From NCBI RefSeq assembly GCF_035975855.1, contig NZ_CP109056.1, positions 1 through 64,000 on the forward strand: a stretch of DNA of 64,000 nt, read 5' to 3'. Shown here in pieces: positions 51,494 to 60,762 of the stretch; within the stretch, counting starts at the first letter, position 1; the number at the start of each line of letters is the position of its first letter. This DNA comes from Streptomyces sp. NBC_01304. GTDB lineage: Bacteria > Actinomycetota > Actinomycetes > Streptomycetales > Streptomycetaceae. Both the position numbers and the translations under genes were made by a program. The notes under the pieces are model-generated. The model was not told where the DNA came from, searched no databases, and was given only the letters and a program-made list of their open reading frames with translations.

Positions 51494-52339
51494 ATCCCCA
51501 ACACAGAAGTCGAAGCAGCACTACACGCCCAGTTCGACCGCCTCGGCCAGGCCCTGGCCGTCGTCTTCAACGATCTCCAGGTCGAGGGCGGCCGGTGGAT
51601 CCATGAGGTGGAACGAGGGTGGACGCGCTTCGGCCACGTCCGGCTGCTCCACCCCTCAGGCATCGGCATCGCCGTCTACCAGATCAACACCCACGAGCGG
51701 CTGACCGTAGGCGGGATCTTCCCCGGCGTGGGGTCCGCCCTGAGCTCGGACACCATCACCCTGGGCACTCACCGTCCGCCCGAGCGACTGGCCAGGGACA
51801 TCATCCGCCGCGTCCTTCCCGGATACCTGGCGAAGATCGGCGAAGCCCTTGAGGAGGCCGCCGAGGCGGAGCGCCACCGCCAGGCCCGCGTTGTCATGAA
51901 CGAGCGCCTCACGCAGGTCCTGCCCAACATCTCCCGCGGGCACATTTCGCCGCACGAGGCGACCGACCGCAAGAGGTCCTACTGGCCAGGCGGGGTGCGG
52001 AGTCTCGATCCGCGTCCCGCTATCGCCCAGGGGGAGGTCAAGCTGAGCACCGATGCCCAGTCGATGGACATCAAGATGTCCGAAGTGCCGACCGCGCTGG
52101 CCTTGCGCATCCTGGCCCTGCTCGATCCGCGGGACGCTCTGGAAGGGAGGGTCATGCCGCACGCCGTGAGCCCTGCCCCGCGCGAACTCGCGCCGGCCCC
52201 CCGCACGATCGTCGGCCAGGTCGTCGCCCGCTCGCCCGGCAGGAACAGGCATCAGGCGACGCTGCCCGAGGCCGGGAACCACACCAACCTTGAGAACGCT
52301 CCCCTACCGCAGCGGGCATCCACACCTCACCCGCAATGA
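51494..52339 (+). CDS. Hypothetical protein with a non-standard start codon
   Basis: The conserved-looking frame begins TEVEAALHAQFDRLGQALAV and runs ~280 aa to 52339. A perfect ribosome site AAGGAGG is followed by ACCGTCATCCCC. In the open frame the only candidates at proper spacing are GTC (51491) or ATC (51494). The nearest in-frame GTG is about 115 bases downstream and would cut the domain. Middle: GYLAKIGEALEEAAEAERHR; C-terminal Pro-rich tail. Function unknown. A start-codon mutation or a sequencing error is also possible. Confidence 0.5.
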   Translation: MPNTEVEAALHAQFDRLGQALAVVFNDLQVEGGRWIHEVERGWTRFGHVRLLHPSGIGIAVYQINTHERLTVGGIFPGVGSALSSDTITLGTHRPPERLARDIIRRVLPGYLAKIGEALEEAAEAERHRQARVVMNERLTQVLPNISRGHISPHEATDRKRSYWPGGVRSLDPRPAIAQGEVKLSTDAQSMDIKMSEVPTALALRILALLDPRDALEGRVMPHAVSPAPRELAPAPRTIVGQVVARSPGRNRHQATLPEAGNHTNLENAPLPQRASTPHPQ

Positions 52340-52378
52340 CGCGTATAACTTGCCCGCCTGCTCATTGATCGGTACTCT
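52338..52378 (+). promoter_or_regulatory. GACGCGTAAAAC-type promoter, site H
   Basis: GACGCGTATAACTTGCCC, 17 bases, TACTCT (-35 at 52350-52355, -10 at 52373-52378) on the plus strand, starting at the stop of the preceding gene and pointing into 52457-54458. Confidence 0.65.
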
Positions 52379-52456
52379 ATAGGCGTCACCCGGCGAGCAT
52401 GCGGCGCCTGGCCAAGCCGGGGTGACCTCGCAGAACTGACCTCAGCCGCACGGCGT

Positions 52457-52591
52457 TTGGCCGCAGCAGAGTTCCTGGACAGCTACGCCGCCCAGCTCGA
52501 CTCCCATCGCGCCGCGCTCGCCCTCGCGCGCCGTGCCGTGGCCGACATCGAGCAGCGGCTCGGCAAGGTGCACGGTCAGCTCGCCGCGTAG
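52457..52591 (+). CDS. Possible 44-aa helical protein
   Basis: A short frame ending at TAG 52589-52591: FLDSYAAQLDSHRAALALAR, then RAVADIEQRLGKVHGQLAA. It is a clean helical, heptad-rich coding pattern about 80 bases after promoter site H. The start is uncertain (TTG at 52457, or CTG at 52436); no good ribosome site. It might be a short regulatory or scaffolding peptide. Confidence 0.35.
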   Translation: MAAAEFLDSYAAQLDSHRAALALARRAVADIEQRLGKVHGQLAA

Positions 52592-52639
52592 CCGTTCGGG
52601 CGCTGCCCGTTCTCTGCTTCTCCGTCTACCTGCCTGGAA

Positions 52640-53905
52640 GTGATCCTGATCCCCCGATTCCCCACCGTCCGCGCCGATTTGGACCTGCCCGGTGTCGGCC
52701 AGCTGGCGATGCGGGTGACCCGCCTCGATCACGGACATGTCCGGTACACCGTCCGCGGCCCCCATCTGAGGGGGACCTTCGTGGTGATCCCCGAGGCGCT
52801 GGCCGATGGGACGCTGCTGCCCAGCACGGTGCGTGTCCAGTTCGGCGACCACGGCGAGCCGATCGACGGCGATGGGTCGTTCTACTCGTATCCGCGCCCC
52901 GACGAGCCGGTCGTCTTCAATGTCCGGATTCATGGCTGGGCAAAGCGCATCAACCCCGACGAGCCGCCCGCAGGCTGGTTCCTTGACCGCTATGCGACCT
53001 GCCTGCGCGACAACGGGGTCCAGCGCGAGCTGAGCACTGGGGTGCGGCGGCGTACGGAGAGCGTGCTCCGGGCGCTCGTGCGGCACTGGGCCGTGCGACC
53101 GGACCGTACCGAGCTGATCACTGCGGCGGCTCGGCGCGAGGGCGACTACCTGGCTAAGCACGAGGCGGGCAAGGCGGAGGTCCTGGAGGCCGAGATCCGC
53201 GAGCTGGCCGCACAGCGGCAGCTGGCGCGGACGCGCCTGAACCAGGTGCTCGGCGTCATCCGACGGCGCGCGCTGACCGTCCGGCCGGCCGACCCGCTGG
53301 GCGTGAAGGTGCCGATCGTCACCGGAAAGGGCGAGTCCCTGGGCGCCGTCACGGTCCGGGAAGTCGCGGTGAACGACCAGGTCGCCGGGACGGTGGTGTA
53401 CGAGGTGACGGGTCACAGGCTGAACGGCCGCTTCACGGTCGGCCGCGAGCACTTCCGGCCGCTCCCGGTCCCGGTCGGCCTGCGCGTCACCTTCGGCCAC
53501 GTCCAGTCCGCCAACGACCACTTCACGCACGAGCGGGAGCATGCGCCGTGGGTGAACGGCGTGTGCATCAACAGCTTCTGGGACCTGGACGTCGCGGAGG
53601 GAATCACGCCCACCACGCCGGAGGACCTGCCGGCGCGGGCCAGCACCGGGGTCCGAGCCGGGATGCGCCCGGCGTGGCCCACCCGGCAGCGCACCTCTGC
53701 GGTCCTGCGTGTGCTCGCCCTGCGCTACCTCGCGCGTGGTGACGTCGAGGCGCTCCAACTGGCCGCGGCGAAGGCCCAGGCCCCCTACCAGCGCGGCATG
53801 TACCGCCGGGAGCTGCGCGAACTCCGCGCCCGTCAACGCCACCTCGAGTCGCTCGCGGCTGGCCACCGCTGTCGCGAGCAGGCCTACCGGGCCCTGCTGG
53901 TCTGA
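52640..53905 (+). CDS. Hypothetical protein with duplicated domain
   Basis: This 421-aa protein starts at GTG 52640 (the ribosome site GGAAG abuts it). Two similar halves: residues ~12-150 (FPTVRADLDLPGVGQLAMRV, YTVRGPHLRGTFVVIPEALA, EHPVVFN-type strand region ending RRRTESVLRALVRHWA) and residues ~225-370 (YEVTGHRLNGRFTVGREHFR, LRVTFGHVQ, RQRTSAVLRVLALRYLA). Coiled-coil-like helices follow each half. An internal repeat is therefore likely. No family is recognised. Confidence 0.6.
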   Translation: MILIPRFPTVRADLDLPGVGQLAMRVTRLDHGHVRYTVRGPHLRGTFVVIPEALADGTLLPSTVRVQFGDHGEPIDGDGSFYSYPRPDEPVVFNVRIHGWAKRINPDEPPAGWFLDRYATCLRDNGVQRELSTGVRRRTESVLRALVRHWAVRPDRTELITAAARREGDYLAKHEAGKAEVLEAEIRELAAQRQLARTRLNQVLGVIRRRALTVRPADPLGVKVPIVTGKGESLGAVTVREVAVNDQVAGTVVYEVTGHRLNGRFTVGREHFRPLPVPVGLRVTFGHVQSANDHFTHEREHAPWVNGVCINSFWDLDVAEGITPTTPEDLPARASTGVRAGMRPAWPTRQRTSAVLRVLALRYLARGDVEALQLAAAKAQAPYQRGMYRRELRELRARQRHLESLAAGHRCREQAYRALLV

Positions 53906-53975
53906 ACCCGATCCCCACCCGCACCACCGGGCGCATGCCCCGACCCGCGTACGTTCCAACCCACTTGGAGATTTC

Positions 53976-54458
53976 ATGCCCGTGCCACCGCGTACCCCCA
54001 CGAGTACCGAGACCGCCCACCTGAAGAAGGCCTGCCGCGACCCCAAGGGGCTCCTGCCCGATGGAGTGTCCACGCGCCTGCTGAAGGCGATGCTCGACGC
54101 GGGCTACATCTACCGCGCGGACGCCGACGGATACCGGATCGCGGACGCCAACGCGCTCGACTACGACGGCGTGACGACATGGCGTATCACGCTGCCAGGG
54201 CGCCGCGCGGTCCTGACCCGCGCCCAGTGGCGTGCTCTGAGCGAGCAGGTGGGGGCGGACGGAGCCTTCACTCCCAAGGTCAACTACGTGACGCGGATGA
54301 CGCTGCAGGCCCTGCGCCTCGCCGAGTTCCGTGACGGTGAGGGCCGTCTTCGGCCGACCGACGGCTCGACGGGTCTTCGCGGCCCGCAGTTCGGCGCCTT
54401 TCCTACGGCTGTGGGCCGGGACCTCGCCGAGCTCGCCCGGGGCGAGGCGGATGGGTGA
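53976..54458 (+). CDS. Hypothetical protein
   Basis: This 160-aa protein has its ATG at 53976 behind GGAG (5 nt), MPVPPRTPTSTETAHLKKAC. Contains KAMLDAGYIYRADADGYRIA and WRITLPGRRAVLTRAQWRAL; looks like a small winged-helix-like DNA-binding unit followed by a basic helical tail, though no family is named with confidence. Downstream of the 421-aa gene. Confidence 0.55.
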   Translation: MPVPPRTPTSTETAHLKKACRDPKGLLPDGVSTRLLKAMLDAGYIYRADADGYRIADANALDYDGVTTWRITLPGRRAVLTRAQWRALSEQVGADGAFTPKVNYVTRMTLQALRLAEFRDGEGRLRPTDGSTGLRGPQFGAFPTAVGRDLAELARGEADG

Positions 54459-54628
54459 ACGAAGCCAGTGAGGGTCACCGACGGAATGCGACTACCTGCG
54501 ATCTCGGAGCTCCCACCCCGTGATAGGTGCCGCGAGATTGCATTGCGAATCCCATCCTGATCGCCCGAGATCGAGCGGGAAAGTTGCGCTGGAGCAACCG
54601 GGCCGCGGTTCAGATCGTCCCAGCGGGC

Positions 54629-56347
54629 ATGACGACACGCGGCACGCCGTTTCCGCGGCCCATGCCAGACTGGCCGTACTGCACACATGGGGCGGACCCC
54701 GGAAGCGACCCGGTCGGCTGCCGGGGCCGCACGGTAGAGCCGTACGCTGCATGCCTGGCTCACCTAGCAGACGATGAACGGACCGCCTACCTCCGTACAC
54801 TGGATCTAGGCAGCGACCTTGACCACCGCGGCACCCCCGTCTCAGGTGAGCTGCTGGAGCAGCTCTTACATCAACTGCATGATCCCGCCACCGGTCGGCA
54901 CCAAGTCGGCCACGCCCAGTTCGACGGGGCGCAGTTCTCCGGAGTCGCCTGGTTTTACAGGGCGCACTTCTCCGGCAACGCCGTGTTCGACGGGGCGCAC
55001 TTCTCAGGCGACGCCATGTTCGACCGGGCGCAGTTCTCCAGCCTCGCCCGGTTCGACCGGGCGCAGTTTCCCAGCGTCGCCCGGTTTTACGGAGCGCAGT
55101 TCTCCGCCGACGCCCTGTTCGACGGGGCGCAGTTCTCCAGCGACGCCCAGTTCCACGAGGTGCAGTTCTCCCGCGTCGCCCGGTTTTATGGGGCGCAGTT
55201 CTCCGGCGACGCCGTGTTCGACGGGGCGCAGTTCTCCAGCGACGCCCGGTTCGACGGGGCGCAGTTCGATATAGCTTCCCAGCTAGGCCCACTGCTCTGC
55301 CGGGGAACCCTCGGCCTGTCCGCGGCGCGGTTCGGCAGCCCTCTGACGCTCGAGGCGGCCACGGCGCGCGTCGACTGCCAGCGCACACGTTTTGACTCCA
55401 CTGCGGCACTGCGACTGCGCTACGCCACGGTGGACCTCAGCGACGCGGTCCTGGAGCATCCGCTGACCATCACGGTCAAGACAGCGCCCTTTACGAGCAT
55501 CAACACCGGAGAAGCCTTGCCGGAAGGCGAACTGGTTGGCTCCGATCCGGCCGTGCGCATGGCGTCTCTGAGAGGTGCGGACACGGCGCACCTGGCGCTG
55601 CACAACGTGGACCTGTCCGGCTGTCTACTGTCCGGTACGGTGCACCTGGACCAGCTCCGCCTGGAGGGCGACTGCCCCTTTGCCCTCGCCCCGTCGGGCC
55701 GACGATGGACCGCGCGACGGACACTGGCCGAGGAGCAGCACTGGCGCGCCGCTCAAGGCGAAGCCGGATGGACCGCGGCCCCGGCCGGAGCCGATGCGGT
55801 GGGGCCGGCGACGCTGGCGCCGGTGTACCGGCAGCTGCGGAAATCCTTCGAGGACAGCAAGAACGAGCCGGACGCCGCGGACTTCTACTACGGCGAGATG
55901 GAGATGCGCCGCCACGACCGCACCCGGCCCCGCGCCGAGCGCGCGCTGCTGGCTGCGTATTGGGCGGTGTCTGGGTACGGGCTGCGGGCGGCCCGCGCGA
56001 TGGGCTGGCTGCTCGGCGCGATGGCCGCCACCGTGCTGGTGATGATGTTGTGGGGCCTGCCCCTGGGTGCACCGCAATCCGCGACCACCGGGCAGCTGAC
56101 CGGCCAGGACATCACCCTGACCACCGACGTACCCGATCCGGTCAACCCCAGCGGTCCGCTCCGCTCCCGGATCACCACCGATCGGTGGGAGAAGGCGATG
56201 CGGATCGTGGTGAACTCGGTCGTCTTCCGCTCCTCCGGCCAGGACCTCACCACCGCCGGCACCTACACCGAGATGGCCTCCCGGCTAACCGAACCCGTGC
56301 TCCTCGGCCTGGCCGTCCTTGCCGTCCGCGGCCGCATCAAACGATGA
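54629..56347 (+). CDS. Pentapeptide-repeat protein with C-terminal membrane segments
   Basis: This 572-aa protein begins with the CTHGADPGSDPVGCRGRTVE N-terminal region common to a Streptomyces pentapeptide-repeat family. Then come about fifteen tandem AxFxG/D repeats (e.g. AQFSGVAWFYRAHFSGNAVF, DGAHFSGDAMFDRAQFSSLA) and a shorter second set. At residues ~475-500 is a membrane segment (GWLLGAMAATVLVMMLWGLP), and a second hydrophobic stretch ends it (EPVLLGLAVLAVRGRIKR). The repeats form a right-handed quadrilateral helix; related proteins bind or mimic DNA. Start uncertain (54629 or ~54662). Confidence 0.7.
   Translation: MTTRGTPFPRPMPDWPYCTHGADPGSDPVGCRGRTVEPYAACLAHLADDERTAYLRTLDLGSDLDHRGTPVSGELLEQLLHQLHDPATGRHQVGHAQFDGAQFSGVAWFYRAHFSGNAVFDGAHFSGDAMFDRAQFSSLARFDRAQFPSVARFYGAQFSADALFDGAQFSSDAQFHEVQFSRVARFYGAQFSGDAVFDGAQFSSDARFDGAQFDIASQLGPLLCRGTLGLSAARFGSPLTLEAATARVDCQRTRFDSTAALRLRYATVDLSDAVLEHPLTITVKTAPFTSINTGEALPEGELVGSDPAVRMASLRGADTAHLALHNVDLSGCLLSGTVHLDQLRLEGDCPFALAPSGRRWTARRTLAEEQHWRAAQGEAGWTAAPAGADAVGPATLAPVYRQLRKSFEDSKNEPDAADFYYGEMEMRRHDRTRPRAERALLAAYWAVSGYGLRAARAMGWLLGAMAATVLVMMLWGLPLGAPQSATTGQLTGQDITLTTDVPDPVNPSGPLRSRITTDRWEKAMRIVVNSVVFRSSGQDLTTAGTYTEMASRLTEPVLLGLAVLAVRGRIKR
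54900..55275 (+). repeat. Tandem ~30-bp coding repeats
   Basis: The pentapeptide domain is encoded by a run of DNA repeats about 30 bp long (GCGCAGTTCTCC, then 15-18 variable bases). They are similar enough to allow slippage or recombination. Confidence 0.6.
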
Positions 56348-56673
56348 ACACCGGCCCCGCCATTCCGCCACCCGAGCCACAGAATCTCGTCGATGGACCG
56401 GTGAGACCGTGCGGTGAGTTGAGCGCCGCCCAGGCCCGAGCAGGGTGCGGCTGATCCGAGTGTCGGGGCCCTGAAATGGCTGTGCCCCGGGCCGCGTACC
56501 CGCTGGGGGCAGAGGCAGACACCGGGGCTTACCAAGCTGTGCCCCGGACAGTGGTGCCGGGGGGTGGCAGTGACTGCTACCCGGGGCTTACATGATCAGT
56601 CTACGGTCAACTCGGCTGTATCGCACGCGAACTACCCGCTCTGGGATCATATCCCGTCGGGTTGCAGGGCGGG
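56348..56673. repeat. Intergenic block with short direct repeats
   Basis: No gene is supported. GCTGTGCCCCGG occurs at 56479-56490 and 56536-56547, and CCGGGGCTTAC at 56522-56532 and 56581-56591. The inner pair can also form a hairpin. These may be regulatory repeats or terminator structure between convergent genes. Confidence 0.4.
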
Positions 56674-57432
56674 TCAGCGGGCCGGCGGCAGGCGCTCGTC
56701 GGCCCATTGGCGTGCCCGTGCGATTCGCGCACGGTTCCAGCCGGGCTCCTTGGGCAGCGCGCGCAGGAACCCGCGCAGTTCGCTGGCCGGGATAATCGTC
56801 ACTCCGGAGCTGATGAGGCCGCCCGGCGGTACCTCGGCGTAGTGCACGGCGATGATCGCCTGCACGTGGGTGCCGAGAACCTCGGCTGCGCGGCCTGCTT
56901 CCCACAGCACGGTGTCGAGGGTCTTCTGCTGTGGGTGACGGCCGTACCAGAGCTGCCCGTGGCGCAGTTGGACCCTCGCCCGTTTCGCCTTCCAGGTCTT
57001 CGTGTCCACGTAGACGGGGCCGCAGCGTCCGAGGACGAGGTGATCCAGGTTCGCCCTGGAGCGCGGTATCTGCCGATCGTGCAGGACTGCCCAGGCCCCG
57101 AATCCGAACCACACCAGTGGTGCGAGGATCCAGCGGGTGCGCCGCTCTCCGGCGGCTCCGGTTGCCCAGGTGCTGCCCTTGCTGCGGTAGATGCGGCGCA
57201 GGGCCAGCGCGGTGACCACCACGGTGACGGCCAGGCCGGCGTGCGGGCTGGTGAGGGTGGCGGTGAGGTAGCCGAGCCCGAGGGCGAGAGGCAGGACGAG
57301 CAACGGCAGGGCCCAGCTGGCGGTGCGGTGCTGCTTGCGGCGTTCGGCGGCGCGGATGGTGTCGGCCATGGCCTGGGCGCTCGCGCCGGCGCCGGTACGG
57401 CGCCTGGGTCGCGTGGAGGGCGTGGAGGGCAT
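56674..57432 (-). CDS. NERD-domain membrane-associated nuclease-like protein
   Basis: This 252-aa protein has its ATG behind AAGGAG (6 nt). Two membrane segments at residues ~40-85 (WALPLLVLPLALGLGYLTAT; HAGLAVTVVVTALALRRIYR) are followed by a NERD domain: GAAGERRTRWILAPLVWFGF, ANLDHLVLGRCGPVYVDTKT (D...D-x-K core), VLWEAGRAAEVLG, IIAVHY. NERD domains are related to nuclease folds and are found in DNA-handling proteins of unclear role. Active-site D and K are present. A strong terminator follows the upstream neighbour. Confidence 0.8.
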   Translation of the reverse strand: MPSTPSTRPRRRTGAGASAQAMADTIRAAERRKQHRTASWALPLLVLPLALGLGYLTATLTSPHAGLAVTVVVTALALRRIYRSKGSTWATGAAGERRTRWILAPLVWFGFGAWAVLHDRQIPRSRANLDHLVLGRCGPVYVDTKTWKAKRARVQLRHGQLWYGRHPQQKTLDTVLWEAGRAAEVLGTHVQAIIAVHYAEVPPGGLISSGVTIIPASELRGFLRALPKEPGWNRARIARARQWADERLPPAR

Positions 57433-57530
57433 CCCGATCTCCTTGGGAATCGTGCACGTACGGAGATCGCGATGGTGTGGGTCCCGGGTTGTGGACAGAG
57501 TCCGGCGTCGGCGGCTGCGGGAGGTCTGGG

Positions 57531-57576
57531 CGCCGCGGTGACGGAGCCGGGTCGTTCCAGCTCCGTCACCGCGGCG
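57531..57576. terminator. Strong hairpin terminator
   Basis: CGCCGCGGTGACGGAGC and its perfect complement (17-bp stem, 12-nt loop) lie just after the stop of the solute-binding lipoprotein gene. Confidence 0.85.
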
Positions 57577-57583
57577 GTCCCGG

Positions 57584-59155
57584 TCAGGCGATGTGCTTCA
57601 ACTCCCACAGTCGCAGGAGTGAGTTGGGGCTGTAGGCCCATTCGGTGCCGCCGATGAGCGACTGGGCGACGATGTACTGGTTGCCCTGCCAGAGCGGTAT
57701 GAGCGGGACGTCGCGGGCCATGGTGTGCTGGACGCCTTCGAGGGCCGAGGCGGCGTCGGTGCGGTTGGCGGAGAGGCGGGAGCGGGCGAGCGTGTCCAGG
57801 ACGCTCTTCGGCCCGTAGGGGACGTACATCGGGTTGTCCTTGCCGACGAAGGGGCCGATGAAGTTGTCGGCGTCGGGGAAGTCGGGGTACCAGCCGAGCC
57901 CGAAGGCCTCGTAGGCGCCGTGTGACGCCTTCTCCTGGTAGTCCTGCCAGTTGTCGACTGCCTTCACGTCGACGTCGAAGAGCCCGCCGGCCTCGAGTTG
58001 CTTCTTGAGCACGGCGAACTCGGTGCGCGTGGTGGGTCCGTAGTGGCCGGAGGTGTACGTCAGGGTAAGCGGGACCGGCGTGGTGACGTCTGCTGCGGCG
58101 AGCTCGGTGCGCGCCTTGTCGATGTCGACCTCGCTGTACTGGTCGAAGAAGGCGGTGGTGTGGCCGTCGATTCCTGCCGGGACAGTCGAGTAGAGGGGCT
58201 CGACGGTGCCGGCGTAGACGGTGCCGGCGAGTTCCCCGCGGTCGATGAGGTGCGCCATCGCGCGCCGCACGCCCGCCTTCTCCAGGTTCGGGGCCCGCGT
58301 GTTGAGGATGAGTGCGCGGACCTCCTGGCCTCGCATCTCGAGGACCTTGATGCCGGACTTGGTGTCGTCCCTGGCCTGCAGGTCGCTGATCTGGTCCTGG
58401 GTCAGCCCGCGGTGGACGACGTCGATCGTGCCCGCCTTGAGGGCGGCGAGCATCTGGTCGTTGTTCTTGAAGTACCGCACGCGCACTTCGTCGTTCTGCA
58501 GGGACTCGGGTCCGCGGTAGTCGGGGTTGGCCGTCAGGACGGCTTCACTGCCCGCGCGGTACTCCGACAGCACGTACGGGCCGGACCCGGTGATCTTTCG
58601 GGTGGGCCGCGCCTTCTTGGCGGGGTAGTCGCGGTGGTCCACGATCGCGGCCGCCGGGGTTGCCAGGGCGAACGGGAAGGTCGCATCGCCGCGCTTGAGG
58701 TGGAAGGTGACGTCGCTGCCCTTGGTGGTGATGTCCTTGATGCTGGCCAGCAGGGAGGACGGGCCGAGCGGATGCTCCATGGTGCGCACCCGGTCGATGG
58801 AGTACTTGACGTCCTTCGCGGTGACGTCCTGGCCACTGCTGAACGTGAGGCCGGTCCGCAGCGTGCAGCGGTAGGTCACGTTGCCGAGGCCGACCCAGGT
58901 GCAGGATTCGGCCGCATCGGCGGTGGGTTCCTGGCTGCCGCGCTTGTAGGTGAGCAGGCTCTGGGTGGCTGCGCTGAGCAGTGTCCAGGTGCCCGTGTCG
59001 TAGCTGGCCGTGGGGTCCAGCGAGTCGAGGGTGTCGGTGGTGCCCACGACGATGATGCGCGGCTTGTCGGCGTCACCGGCCAGCGTCCCGCAGCCGGCGG
59101 TCATCGTCATCAGGCCGGCGAGCGTGAAGACGCTCGCTCGGGTGGACCAGTTCAC
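57584..59155 (-). CDS. Oligopeptide-type ABC transporter solute-binding lipoprotein
   Basis: This 523-aa protein has its GTG at 59155 behind GGAG. The N-terminal signal VFTLAGLMTMTAGCG has a lipobox (TAGC). The family-5 extracellular solute-binding domain follows: TDTLDSLDPTASYDTG, FSSGQDVTAKDVKYSIDRVR, GDATFPFALATPAAAIVDHR, ITGSGPYVLSEYRAGSEAVL, VRRAMAHLIDRGEL. This group binds peptides, nickel or similar ligands for an ABC importer; no permease or ATPase genes lie nearby, so it may serve a chromosomal transporter or act alone. Full length (~520 aa is usual). Confidence 0.85.
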   Translation of the reverse strand: MNWSTRASVFTLAGLMTMTAGCGTLAGDADKPRIIVVGTTDTLDSLDPTASYDTGTWTLLSAATQSLLTYKRGSQEPTADAAESCTWVGLGNVTYRCTLRTGLTFSSGQDVTAKDVKYSIDRVRTMEHPLGPSSLLASIKDITTKGSDVTFHLKRGDATFPFALATPAAAIVDHRDYPAKKARPTRKITGSGPYVLSEYRAGSEAVLTANPDYRGPESLQNDEVRVRYFKNNDQMLAALKAGTIDVVHRGLTQDQISDLQARDDTKSGIKVLEMRGQEVRALILNTRAPNLEKAGVRRAMAHLIDRGELAGTVYAGTVEPLYSTVPAGIDGHTTAFFDQYSEVDIDKARTELAAADVTTPVPLTLTYTSGHYGPTTRTEFAVLKKQLEAGGLFDVDVKAVDNWQDYQEKASHGAYEAFGLGWYPDFPDADNFIGPFVGKDNPMYVPYGPKSVLDTLARSRLSANRTDAASALEGVQHTMARDVPLIPLWQGNQYIVAQSLIGGTEWAYSPNSLLRLWELKHIA

Positions 59156-59507
59156 AGCTTCTTCTCCTTTGCAGCGCGTTCGAGTGCAGCACTCGGCGGA
59201 CTGATCTCCACGCGCCACGGCCCCCGCCATGTAGAGCGAGGTGTGGGCCTCGCTCCGCATCCAATCTGAATCGCTGCAGCAAATGACTTTGGCATATCCC
59301 ACAAGTGGGCGCCAGGGCTGTCCGCGGAGCTGCAACCTCCTGGGGGCCGCCCGTGCTTGGTGATATCGGGCAGAGTGGATCTTCCTGTCACGGTATGCCT
59401 CTCTGGTGCGGGAAAGGTGGTCGCCCCTCGCCGGCGGGCGGGTCTGCCCTGCGGCGAAGTGCGCGCGGATCTCGGCTCGTCCGCCGCGCCGCGATTGCGG
59501 GGCGCGG
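59156..59507. other. Intergenic, no supported gene
   Basis: The AT-rich patch near 59260-59310 probably holds the promoter of the solute-binding lipoprotein gene. No other signal is recognised. Confidence 0.35.
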
Positions 59508-59798
59508 TCAGCTGGCTTCGGGGCCTTCCTGCTGGACAGGGCCCGGTCCGGCGCAGTGTTCCGGGGTCACGGGGTGCAGGTGCGGCGCGGCGTCGCCCGG
59601 GTCCTCGGCGTAGGTGGCGCGGGGCAGTTCCAGGGTCTCGCTGTAGCGCAGGACGACCTCGTCGAAGGTGATGCCGGCCTTGTCTGCGGCGGCGGTGGCC
59701 TTCTGCTGCCGGTGGAAGGCGAGCGTGTCGCCGTCCTTGATGTAGGTGCCGAAGGCGCTGACCGCTGCGGTCAGCAGCTTCTCGCGGTGGGGGTCCAT
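59508..59798 (-). CDS. Small hypothetical protein
   Basis: This 96-aa protein has its ATG at 59798 behind GAGAGGAA, MDPHREKLLTAAVSAFGTYI. Helical N-terminus with a C-terminal Pro/His-rich tail. It resembles short helical proteins of Streptomyces plasmids but no family is recognised. Confidence 0.55.
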   Translation of the reverse strand: MDPHREKLLTAAVSAFGTYIKDGDTLAFHRQQKATAAADKAGITFDEVVLRYSETLELPRATYAEDPGDAAPHLHPVTPEHCAGPGPVQQEGPEAS

Positions 59799-60298
59799 GT
59801 GCCGTTCCTCTCTGTGTGGTTCGTGGTGCGGCCGGGCCTGTGGGTGGTGACGGGCGCGCTGGTGCTCAGTGCGCCGTATCGGGGAGCTCGGGCGTCGGCC
59901 GGAGTTCGGAGCGCCCCAGCCGGATCCCTTCGCGCCGGTTGCGGCCGAGACGGAAGGCGTGCGGTGTGCGCCTTGGTGGCGAAGTCGGCGTGCGCCGATC
60001 GCGACCAGGGCCTCGCGCAGCCAGGCGGATGGGTCGTTGCCGGCTCGAGGCGCCGGCGCGCCGAGGCGGATGAGCTTGTCCTCGACGTAGCGGTGGCCCT
60101 GCTCCTGGCTGCGGACCTTCTGGGCCGCGCGGTCGGAAGCACGCAGGTTCGCGGAATCCAGGACGGGATCACCAGCGAACCCGCTCGCAGATCGCCTCCA
60201 GCACGTCACTTCGGCGGCGGGTTCCACTTGCACCAGCTCCGTCCCGTGGGACTCCAGAAGCTGTCAACTGCCGGCAGTAGAAGGGACATACTGGTCCA
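59799..60298 (-). pseudogene. Possible gene remnant between small genes
   Basis: On the minus strand a piece reads RASDRAAQKVRSQEQGHRYV, EDKLIRLGAPAPRAGNDPSA, WLREALVAIGAR and then loses sense. It looks like protein-coding sequence damaged by frameshift and deletion, but I cannot name the family. The remainder of the stretch shows nothing else. Confidence 0.25.
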
Positions 60299-60658
60299 GT
60301 GCCGGGTGGAACGAAGCGCGCCAAGTCGCCGTGTGAGTACGTGATTTCGGGAGAGTGGCCCAATGCGGTACTGGAGGACTTCCTTCCTGCTCGCGTGATG
60401 CAGCATGCCTGCCGAAAGCTGGACGAGGTCATGATCGGAATGGAACTCAGCGCCAAAGCCTTGGCTGAGCTCAGCGGCGTGAATCGGCAGTGCATCACGA
60501 ATGTGAGACGTGGATGGGCGTGGCCGGACGTACTTACCGTGATCAACCTGGAGCAGGCGCTCGGGACCATGCTCTGGCCGGTCGATGACCCCGAGTACCG
60601 CGCCGAACTCGTCGCCCGCAGGACCGCGTCGAGGGAATTGCGAAGTGCAACCGGCTGA
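60299..60658 (+). CDS. XRE-like helix-turn-helix protein
   Basis: This 119-aa protein starts at GTG 60299. The core is LSAKALAELSGVNRQCITNV, RRGWAWPDVLTVINLEQALG, an XRE-type HTH (residues ~52-92). The N-terminal ~45 residues include EWPNAVLEDFLPARVMQHAC. Probably a small DNA-binding regulator. No ribosome site seen, so perhaps leaderless. Confidence 0.6.
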   Translation: MPGGTKRAKSPCEYVISGEWPNAVLEDFLPARVMQHACRKLDEVMIGMELSAKALAELSGVNRQCITNVRRGWAWPDVLTVINLEQALGTMLWPVDDPEYRAELVARRTASRELRSATG

Positions 60659-60762
60659 GCAGGTACAGGCTGTAGACCAACAAGTTGGTGGCTCAGCACC
60701 AGGGCGAGGCTGTCGGGATCTCTGCGAGGTCCCGAAAGGCAGCGGCTCCTGCCGTACGATGC

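Noticed and set aside
52442..54073. 543-aa antisense open frame
   Set aside because: Shadow of the 421-aa gene, without start signals or recognisable domains.
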